Source: Candidatus Poseidonia sp. (GTDB taxonomy: Archaea; Thermoplasmatota; Poseidoniia; Poseidoniales; Poseidoniaceae). From it: a stretch of DNA of 40,684 nucleotides. The notes beneath the pieces are model-generated. The model saw only the letters and a list, made by a program, of their open reading frames with translations, was not told where the DNA came from and made no database searches. Made by a program: the position numbers and the translations under genes. The stretch is from the NCBI GenBank assembly GCA_029250625.1, contig JAQXEX010000063.1:1-40684 (forward strand). The letters run 5' to 3'. This document shows, piece by piece, positions 35,333 to 40,684 of the stretch (position 1 is its first letter; the number at the start of each line of letters is the position of its first letter).

Positions 35333-36433
35333 TCAATCTTGAGGGATGACAAATCCATTCCATCTTGACATGTAGGTCACGAAGGTATCGCTGAGTCCTG
35401 CTTGTTTCAAGTGCTCGACCGTAAACGGTGGTTTCTCTGGTGATGCGTCAGCCTCGGATAATTGTTGAGGCCAATCATAGTGGGCAATTCCAGCCCTCCC
35501 AACTCCGACCAAATCAGCGCCTTGGTCCATGGCGAATCTAACATCATCTCCATCCCAAATTTTTCCGGTGGTGATGATCGGGATTTTACCATCAAGATGA
35601 TTGCTAAACCACTTTGTGAGGGAAGTTTCTTCCCCGTTTGTATCCGGTAGGGTTTGGAATACATCCCAGCAGGAGACATGAATGAAGTCAAGACCCCAAT
35701 CAGTACACCATTTTGCTACTTCTAGGGTTTCCTGTAATTCAATTCCTAAATCTTGAATGGTCGGTGAAAGTCGTACTCCAACGATAAATTCATGAGAGGT
35801 TTGAGCGCGAACTTCTTGAATGATACGTTGTAAAAACATGGTGCGACCTTGGAGGTTACCTCCCCATTGGTCGCTACGCCTGTTGGTTTTTGGACCAAGG
35901 AATTGGGAAATGAGGTAGCTGTGGGCCCCATGCAATTCAACTCCGGAGAAACCAGCAGCTTCGCAACGGGCTGCTGCACTGCCGAACGCTAAAATGATGG
36001 ATTCAATTTCGACATGTGTGAGTTCTCTCGCAACAATGCCCTTCATGCTTGGTTCTGTGTTTTCTGAGGCTGATACGGGTTGGACTCCTGTGAGGTTAGA
36101 AGGGGATCTCATTCCACCGTGGAACAATTGCGCTAGACTCACAGCCCCCTGCTCTGACAATTTGGATGCAAGATGAGAAAGTCCGGGGACATGATGGTCT
36201 GACCACACTCCAAGTTCACCTTCCCAACCGCGGCCGTGTTCGGTAACATTGGCGGCCGCAGTGGTGACAATACCAAATCCTCCTTCACCTCGCATCGTGA
36301 GCCAATGATGCTCTTCTTGTGATAACACGCCATCTTCATGACTTTGTTTGTTGGTCAATGCAGCGAGAACAGTCCGGTTTCGAACCGTTAAACCGGTTCT
36401 CGGGAAGGAGAATTCAGACAATGCATCGGCCAT
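35333..36433 (-). CDS. NADH:flavin oxidoreductase, Old Yellow Enzyme family
   Basis: A 366-residue FMN-dependent TIM-barrel enzyme. Typical segments are RNRTVLAALTNKQS near the N-terminus, SLAQLFHGG, VELHGAHSYLISQFLGPKTNRRSDQWGG (the family's substrate-binding HGAH and NxRxDxWGG motifs, here NRRSDQWGG), and IPIITTGKIW with VGVGRAGIAHYDW for the FMN phosphate. It should reduce activated C=C bonds with NAD(P)H; the natural substrate is unknown. No C-terminal iron-sulfur domain is present. ATG 36433 has GGTGGC upstream and is preferred over TTG 36451, which would overlap the archaeosortase gene. Its stop faces that of the surface protein two bases away. Confidence 0.93.
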   Translation of the reverse strand: MADALSEFSFPRTGLTVRNRTVLAALTNKQSHEDGVLSQEEHHWLTMRGEGGFGIVTTAAANVTEHGRGWEGELGVWSDHHVPGLSHLASKLSEQGAVSLAQLFHGGMRSPSNLTGVQPVSASENTEPSMKGIVARELTHVEIESIILAFGSAAARCEAAGFSGVELHGAHSYLISQFLGPKTNRRSDQWGGNLQGRTMFLQRIIQEVRAQTSHEFIVGVRLSPTIQDLGIELQETLEVAKWCTDWGLDFIHVSCWDVFQTLPDTNGEETSLTKWFSNHLDGKIPIITTGKIWDGDDVRFAMDQGADLVGVGRAGIAHYDWPQQLSEADASPEKPPFTVEHLKQAGLSDTFVTYMSRWNGFVIPQD

Positions 36434-36447
36434 TGAATCGCCACCAG

Positions 36448-37434
36448 TCAATCGTCTCGTTTAGCTTGTGGTTTCGATCGGGCAAAGGGTTCCGACAGTG
36501 AAAGGATGTTGCGGTGCATTGAAGGAAGAATTTCAAACATGATGAGCGCCATGAGGAACATGGCGAATAAACTGACAATCCGAGCGATATAGGTGTGGCC
36601 GAACTCAAAAACAGATATGCCCCAAAGGTCCCATTGCGTATAGGTCATGTGCATCCAGATGAGGCCAGCGTTACGAAACACATTGAGCAAGTGAATGAGG
36701 GGTACGATGAGGAGAAGGGCACGCGCCCGTTGTTTCCAATGCAGGTTGAGGACCGATATGGCTCCGATAAAGAGAACCATTGACTGCAATGCAGTACATG
36801 CGAGCACGAAATTGATGCCTATTGAACCTCCATCTGCGAGCATTAGTTCGGATTGGAACGCATATTCTCCGGTGAAATCAGTAGAAAACCAGCGATTGCC
36901 GTCCCATTGTTCCCAGGAGACCCTACCTCCCGATGCATTGACCCAAGTGGTTCCAACTTCGATATTTTGTCCACCTGCAAATCCAAGAAACCAAGCAGAT
37001 TGTGTGGCTACAAACACAATGGCGAGAACGCTAAGGTATGGGACGTATGCAATGAGAAGATAGGGCCCCCCAGCAAACGCAACCGTACCCCTTGCCCAAT
37101 CCAAGGCTTCCCGTTGTGGCTCCGTACAGTTCTGTTCCCAAATTGCGATTCCAACGCACAAAGGTAGGGTGAGGGCGCACATCACGGTAAGGACCATGTC
37201 ATTGTGGTCAAAGTAGGTCCAAGACTGGTTGAAAAAGAACATCCCGACTGCAATCCATCCGAATTGTGCGAGTCGAACCCCCTGTTTCTTTCGTAAGAAC
37301 CACGAAATGGCAAGGGCAAGCATCCCCGTAGCGCCAATCAATGTCGCAGTGGACGATTCCATCAGCACAAGTAGACCCAAGGAGTGGTTTCCTATGAAGG
37401 TCTCCAAGAATTGGTAAAGGCAATGAGGCGCCAT
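36448..37434 (-). CDS. artA: Archaeosortase (exosortase-family transpeptidase)
   Basis: A 328-residue polytopic protein with about eight helices. The C-terminal half has the archaeosortase/exosortase signature: ACTALQS with catalytic Cys213, LLNVFRNAG with Arg254, and FGHTYIARIV with His280 and Arg285, each in or beside a helix. ArtA of Haloferax removes C-terminal PGF-CTERM tails and links the protein to lipid. No protein with a PGF-CTERM tail is visible in this window, so its clients are elsewhere. Residues about 155-200 form an outside loop rich in Trp and Gly. ATG 37434 is used; ATG 37362 would shorten the N-terminus by 24 residues and leave room for a promoter. It precedes the OYE gene by 14 bases. 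Confidence 0.85.
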   Translation of the reverse strand: MAPHCLYQFLETFIGNHSLGLLVLMESSTATLIGATGMLALAISWFLRKKQGVRLAQFGWIAVGMFFFNQSWTYFDHNDMVLTVMCALTLPLCVGIAIWEQNCTEPQREALDWARGTVAFAGGPYLLIAYVPYLSVLAIVFVATQSAWFLGFAGGQNIEVGTTWVNASGGRVSWEQWDGNRWFSTDFTGEYAFQSELMLADGGSIGINFVLACTALQSMVLFIGAISVLNLHWKQRARALLLIVPLIHLLNVFRNAGLIWMHMTYTQWDLWGISVFEFGHTYIARIVSLFAMFLMALIMFEILPSMHRNILSLSEPFARSKPQAKRDD

Positions 37435-37493
37435 GCGGTGCAAGGTTCATGTCGGGGATGATTGCTCATTGGGGAGTCCATCTCTTGGCCGAG

Positions 37494-38111
37494 ATGGACA
37501 CCGCTCGCCCAATTGCATTTCTTGACCGGGATGGAGTGCTCAACGTCGGGCGTCAAGGCTACGTGAATCATCCTTCAGAGGTAGAGTTGCTTCCGGGTGC
37601 CGCAAAATCGGTTGCTGAATTAAGGGGCATGGATTATTTGATTTGCGTTGTCACGAACCAGTCGGCCATAAGCCGTGGGCTCTGGGGCATTGAGCGACTT
37701 GAGACCATTCATCAAGAACTTCAAAATCAACTTTACACAGAAGATGAGAATGCTGTGGTGGATTTGTTTCTCACATGCCCGCACCGTTACGAAGATGCAT
37801 GTGGATGTAGAAAACCATCTCCAGAAATGTTGCATTTAGGTCACCGTTTGCTTAGGGTTAACGACCGCTCAGAAAAGATGAGGTTTTCTTCTGAAGTTCA
37901 TGCAATTACTGAAGACTCCGTCAATTGGTGGGGTGAAAAACCGGTACCGTTTCATCCGTTGGACCTCATGGTTGGTGATCGTCGTTCCGACATGGGTGCT
38001 GGTTGGGCGTACGGTGCCCGACTGTTTCGAGTCAGTGCACATGAGGGCATTCGTGGTGCAGGTTCCCGATTCTTAGACGAGGCTGAAAATGGGGACGCAT
38101 TCCAACCTTGA
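37494..38111 (+). CDS. HAD-IIIA phosphatase, GmhB-like
   Basis: A 205-residue haloacid dehalogenase-family phosphatase. Motif I is FLDRDGVLN (Asp10 and Asp12), motif II lies in CVVTNQSAISRG, and the zinc loop is TCPHRYEDACGCRKP, as in D-glycero-D-manno-heptose bisphosphate phosphatase (GmhB) and the HisB phosphatase. The motif IV VGDRRSDMGAG is intact. Between the zinc loop and motif IV about 35 extra residues are present, so the substrate may differ. ATG 37494 gives the family N-terminus; ATG 37449 would extend it by 15 residues. TiaS begins nine bases after its stop, so the pair is probably cotranscribed. Confidence 0.85.
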   Translation: MDTARPIAFLDRDGVLNVGRQGYVNHPSEVELLPGAAKSVAELRGMDYLICVVTNQSAISRGLWGIERLETIHQELQNQLYTEDENAVVDLFLTCPHRYEDACGCRKPSPEMLHLGHRLLRVNDRSEKMRFSSEVHAITEDSVNWWGEKPVPFHPLDLMVGDRRSDMGAGWAYGARLFRVSAHEGIRGAGSRFLDEAENGDAFQP

Positions 38112-38120
38112 GGTGAAACT

Positions 38121-39317
38121 ATGGGATGGCTTGGTTTAGACGATACAGACTCCCTCGCTGGTGGTTGTACGACCAAATCCATGGAGGATTTGCTTCAAAA
38201 CTTACCGGATGATGTCCGGGTTGGAACGGTTCGTTTGGTTCGACTTTGGCCCTTTGCTTCGGGGCGAACAAGAGGAAATGCAGCGTTGTCTGTTGAACTC
38301 CTGTGCGATGATGAGGAAGCGCTTCTCTCCCACCTTGACCGGTGGTGGGCAGAGGAACTTTCCTATCTCAAGGGGCTGATTTCTCCCTCTCATCATTCGG
38401 ACCGACCTCAAGTTCCTTCCGATCCGGGAATGGTTTGGTTTGATTCTCAACCGGACCCGATGCATTATTGGTCAGCAGTGCAGCATCATGTTGAGGCTAT
38501 TGACCTTCCACAAGCGACCAAATCTTGGGGTGGAGCCGGTATCATCGGTGCAACTGCTGCCGCCGCATGGCCTGGTGTCAATTCAACATGGGAATCCATT
38601 GCATGGAGGCAGACTTCCAATACAGATGCACCGCGAAGTGTTTGCACGAAATCGCTTGCTGAAATTGACAACTGGCCTGGCACCTTCATGTCCCGAGATC
38701 CACGAAGCGGGACATCGCTCATCGCTCCACGTGGTCACTCTCCGGTCCTATGTGGAGTCCGTGCAACGACGGAGGAGCAGGCCGAACAAGCATTGACTCA
38801 TCTTCTTTCATCCCCAAATACCGAGCCATCGGCCGGCCACCGGACGTTCAAAACCAACCAGGCTTCAGGGGACCATTTACAAGCTGTTGTTCGGGCAATG
38901 GTTGAAGACGTGGTTGTTGATGCCCAGCGAAAGCATGCGAAGGTTGAGACCACACAGGGGATTTGGATTTCATTTGGTGAAGGCGGGCCGGTCAATCAAT
39001 TGGCTCGGTGGTTGAAGAAAGGAGACATCGTTGAACTCAACGGGCTTGAATCAGAAGACGGCACCTTCCATATGGAGCAACTGCGCGTCGTGTCTTGGAA
39101 TGCGAGGACACAGTTGCGGCCCCTTTGTTCAAATTGCAACGTTCGCATGAAAAGTATGGGGCGAAACCAAGGCGTTCGGTGTCCAACATGCAAACAGCGT
39201 TTGGATGACAGTTGGGTAGATGTCCCTTCCGAACCCCCGTTCAAAGATTGGGTGGAGCCTCCAGCGTCAGCCAGAAGGCATCTCGCCCGTCCATTGGCTT
39301 GGGGGCCTAAAAAGTAA
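38121..39317 (+). CDS. tiaS: tRNA(Ile2) 2-agmatinylcytidine synthetase TiaS
   Basis: A 398-residue enzyme that modifies C34 of tRNA(Ile) with agmatine (agmatidine), allowing it to read AUA. The N-terminus WLGLDDTDSLAGGCTT is the diagnostic DDTDS motif, followed by RLVRLWPFASGRTRGNAAL. A central domain with SWGGAGIIGATAAAAW follows, then an OB-fold (about 285-330) and a zinc ribbon with Cys336, Cys339, Cys354 and Cys357. This is an archaeal-specific gene and strong evidence that the segment is archaeal. GAGGTGA four bases upstream supports the ATG and overlaps the stop of the HAD gene. Confidence 0.95.
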   Translation: MGWLGLDDTDSLAGGCTTKSMEDLLQNLPDDVRVGTVRLVRLWPFASGRTRGNAALSVELLCDDEEALLSHLDRWWAEELSYLKGLISPSHHSDRPQVPSDPGMVWFDSQPDPMHYWSAVQHHVEAIDLPQATKSWGGAGIIGATAAAAWPGVNSTWESIAWRQTSNTDAPRSVCTKSLAEIDNWPGTFMSRDPRSGTSLIAPRGHSPVLCGVRATTEEQAEQALTHLLSSPNTEPSAGHRTFKTNQASGDHLQAVVRAMVEDVVVDAQRKHAKVETTQGIWISFGEGGPVNQLARWLKKGDIVELNGLESEDGTFHMEQLRVVSWNARTQLRPLCSNCNVRMKSMGRNQGVRCPTCKQRLDDSWVDVPSEPPFKDWVEPPASARRHLARPLAWGPKK

Positions 39318-39344
39318 TATTTTGGGAAGATTTTCTTCGGAAGG

Positions 39345-39632
39345 ATGAAAAGACGCAAACGACTCCAACTTTTTATGGACCCAGATACGAGCCGTAATAT
39401 TGCACTAATACTGGGCGTCTTAACCCTGGCCGTGATGGTGTACTTCATCACTCAAAGGGCCATGGATAACCGCACGGAAATGCTTGAAAGCAATGCGCCT
39501 AAAGTGGCGGGTGAAGACGAGCTTGCTGGTGGTGCTCGCAATCCGCAACAGTTCGATGAACCCGATGAAGACGCCTTGAATGAAATGGCTGACCTCTTGG
39601 GCGATGACGATGAGTCAACTATGGAATCCTGA
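39345..39632 (+). CDS. Small single-helix membrane protein, acidic tail
   Basis: A 95-residue protein with a basic N-terminus (MKRRKRLQLF), one hydrophobic helix at about residues 18-36 (NIALILGVLTLAVMVYFIT) and an acidic C-terminal half (DEPDEDALNEMADLLGDDDE). The topology should place the short N-terminus in the cytosol. I do not recognise the family. ATG 39345 has GGAAGG directly upstream; ATG 39375 is an alternative that would drop the basic start. Its 3' end overlaps the end of the RecA-fold gene on the other strand by 18 bases. Confidence 0.6.
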   Translation: MKRRKRLQLFMDPDTSRNIALILGVLTLAVMVYFITQRAMDNRTEMLESNAPKVAGEDELAGGARNPQQFDEPDEDALNEMADLLGDDDESTMES

Positions 39633-40205
39633 GTCTTTTATTTCAACCTCAAGGATTTCGTCCCCAACCACAATTGTCCTCATTGCCCCTTCTTTCCTTC
39701 TCCACATCTTCCATGTCTCGAATCCTGCCTCAGTCATGGCGTTCTCCCCTCTTGCAATAATTGGGTGCTCGCTCTTACCGCTTGCGTCAGCGCTCCCTTT
39801 AGATATCAAAAGAAGGGTGATTTCACTTCCTGTTTCTTGAGCCAGCCGAGCGACCTGAGAAACGAGTTGGGCAGGAATTCTCCCTGTGTTATCGCACCAA
39901 TCATCGAGAACAACCAACTTAACGCTTGGTAGCCCGTGTATTGCCTCAACCATTGCGTCTATGGCACGTTCGAACTTCCCTCCAAAATTCATGGCGTGGA
40001 AACGGGAGGATTCCACTAACGAAAGATGGGAAAACAATTGAGAGAATCTCGTACCGTCCGGAAGGTCACTGGACGCCCAGAGTACGCGCCCATTGCGTGC
40101 AATTGTGTCTGCAGCCAGATGAAGGCCAAAACTCGTCCCACCCGTGCTGCCCTCAACTGCAAAGTGGATGTTTTTCCCCCCCTCCTCGAATATATAGCGC
40201 TCCAT
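39615..40205 (-). CDS. RecA/RadB-fold protein with degenerate P-loop, function unknown
   Basis: A 196-residue protein. Its order of elements (HFAVEGSTGGTSFGLHLA, then VLWASSDLP, a Walker B-like KLVVLDDW with Asp101-Asp102, then ITLLLISKG) follows the RecA core of RadB, KaiC-like and archaeal recombinase paralogues. At the P-loop the lysine position is Gly23 (GSTGGTS instead of GSGKTT), so ATP hydrolysis is unlikely. It may be a structural or regulatory partner of a recombinase, but that is inference. ATG 40205 is chosen; a GTG at 40217 would add four residues. Neither has a clear ribosome-binding site. The 3' end overlaps the small membrane protein gene. Confidence 0.65.
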   Translation of the reverse strand: MERYIFEEGGKNIHFAVEGSTGGTSFGLHLAADTIARNGRVLWASSDLPDGTRFSQLFSHLSLVESSRFHAMNFGGKFERAIDAMVEAIHGLPSVKLVVLDDWCDNTGRIPAQLVSQVARLAQETGSEITLLLISKGSADASGKSEHPIIARGENAMTEAGFETWKMWRRKEGAMRTIVVGDEILEVEIKDSGFHS

Positions 40206-40295
40206 GGTGGTAGACACGCGCCAATGGTGAATGAGTCTTGCGCAATGTTAACACGCCTCAGCAAGGGCTATGACCTATGCGGGTGAGCGAAGACC

Positions 40296-40511
40296 ATGGC
40301 CGGTGATGTCCGAGACGGTGAGCGAATTCCCCGAAGACCACTTCCGGAGTTTGAAGAAGCCGCAAGTTTTGCTGAAGCATTGCAGCGAGATGGTTTCATT
40401 GGAACTGCACTCGGTGACAAAAACCAATACGGGCCCGTTGCAATGATGGTCCTGTTGTTAATCGTCGCCGCTATTACTGGCACCATACTCAGATTGCTCC
40501 GTAATCTATGA
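40296..40511 (+). CDS. Small tail-anchored membrane protein
   Basis: A 71-residue protein with a charged N-terminal region (about 1-46, predicted soluble) and a hydrophobic C-terminal helix PVAMMVLLLIVAAITGTILRLL near the C-terminus, the layout of a tail-anchored protein. No family recognised. GGGTGA at 40281-40286 lies nine bases before the ATG. It is divergent from the RecA-fold gene, with 90 bases between starts. Confidence 0.65.
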   Translation: MAGDVRDGERIPRRPLPEFEEAASFAEALQRDGFIGTALGDKNQYGPVAMMVLLLIVAAITGTILRLLRNL

Positions 40512-40583
40512 GACCATCAGAGAACGGTGGAAGTCCCCGCTATCAAGGGATAACATCAAACCCTGTAGTGCTGCACCCAACCC
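40512..40583. other. Intergenic gap before the last gene, nothing recognised
   Basis: These 72 bases separate the tail-anchored protein from the last, truncated gene. I see no ribosome-binding site within 10 bases of the ATG at 40584, no tRNA and no strong inverted repeat. Confidence 0.4.
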
Positions 40584-40684
40584 ATGGATGATGGTTCAGT
40601 AAATGTTGAAGCACGTACCTCTTCTCAAGATAAGCGTTGGACCATCATGGCGGCTCTTCTAGGAACAAATACTGCCTTTATGTT
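40584..40684 (+). CDS. 5' end of a probable MFS-type transporter (3' partial)
   Basis: From ATG 40584 the frame is open to the end of the window, giving 33 codons. A hydrophilic N-terminus (MDDGSVNVEARTSSQDK) is followed by RWTIMAALLGTNTAFM, the pattern that opens the first helix of EmrB/QacA-type major facilitator transporters. The rest of the gene lies outside the window. Too little sequence is present for a firm family call. Confidence 0.4.
   Translation, partial: MDDGSVNVEARTSSQDKRWTIMAALLGTNTAFM

Noticed and set aside
1-40684. CRISPR arrays, insertion sequences, phage genes or defence islands
   Set aside because: No regularly spaced repeats, transposase, integrase or known defence gene was found; the genes look like ordinary chromosomal genes.

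Overview
The window looks like a chromosomal segment of a planktonic archaeon, most likely a member of Thermoplasmatota close to Marine Group II (Candidatus Poseidoniales). The archaeal assignment rests on recognisable archaeal genes: aIF5A with a hypusine site, TrmY, archaeal-type ProRS and GlyRS, SRP54, the large clamp-loader subunit RfcL with a C-terminal PIP box, TiaS, and an archaeosortase. The narrower placement is inference from gene style: large lectin/LamG/TSP3 surface proteins, OPT and UMF1 transporters, and many small zinc-ribbon or membrane proteins. Genes are tightly packed, no gap exceeds about 190 bp, and many starts follow a GGTGA-type ribosome-binding site.

Layout. 1-7814 (plus): tail of an unknown gene, a short-chain dehydrogenase, aIF5A, a UMF1/Atg22-type transporter with a large inserted domain, an OPT transporter, an EamA transporter and SurE. 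7801-9629 (minus): coaBC-trmY. 9687-14089 (plus): three linked small membrane proteins, ProRS, a two-helix membrane protein and a zinc-binding DUF805 protein. 14119-16781 (minus): a Get3/ArsA-family ATPase with a C-terminal HSP20-like domain, followed by SRP54, so two protein-targeting NTPases share one transcription unit. 16871-22424 (plus): a membrane protein, then a zinc-ribbon/membrane/transglutaminase-like protein directly followed by trkA and trkH. 22416-25745 (minus): GlyRS then RfcL. 25862-35330 (plus): a two-cluster ferredoxin, a very large Lhr-type helicase and a 1203-residue surface protein. 35333-37434 (minus): archaeosortase and an Old Yellow Enzyme family oxidoreductase. 37494-39632 (plus): HAD-IIIA phosphatase, TiaS and a small membrane protein. 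39615-40205 (minus): a RecA-fold protein with a broken P-loop. 40296-end (plus): a small tail-anchored protein and the 5' end of a probable transporter.

Themes. Translation and tRNA modification (aIF5A, ProRS, GlyRS, TrmY, TiaS), membrane-protein targeting (SRP54, Get3-like), DNA replication and repair (RfcL, Lhr), coenzyme A synthesis (CoaBC), potassium uptake (TrkA/TrkH) and cell-surface biology (surface lectin, archaeosortase, transglutaminase-like ectodomain). I saw no rRNA, tRNA, CRISPR array, insertion sequence or phage gene. The points most worth following are the transglutaminase-Trk unit with a hairpin holding a perfect AGGAGG, the Get3-HSP20/SRP54 pair, the CoaC half lacking its usual histidine, the pseudo-RecA protein, the oversized Lhr and the UMF1 insert.
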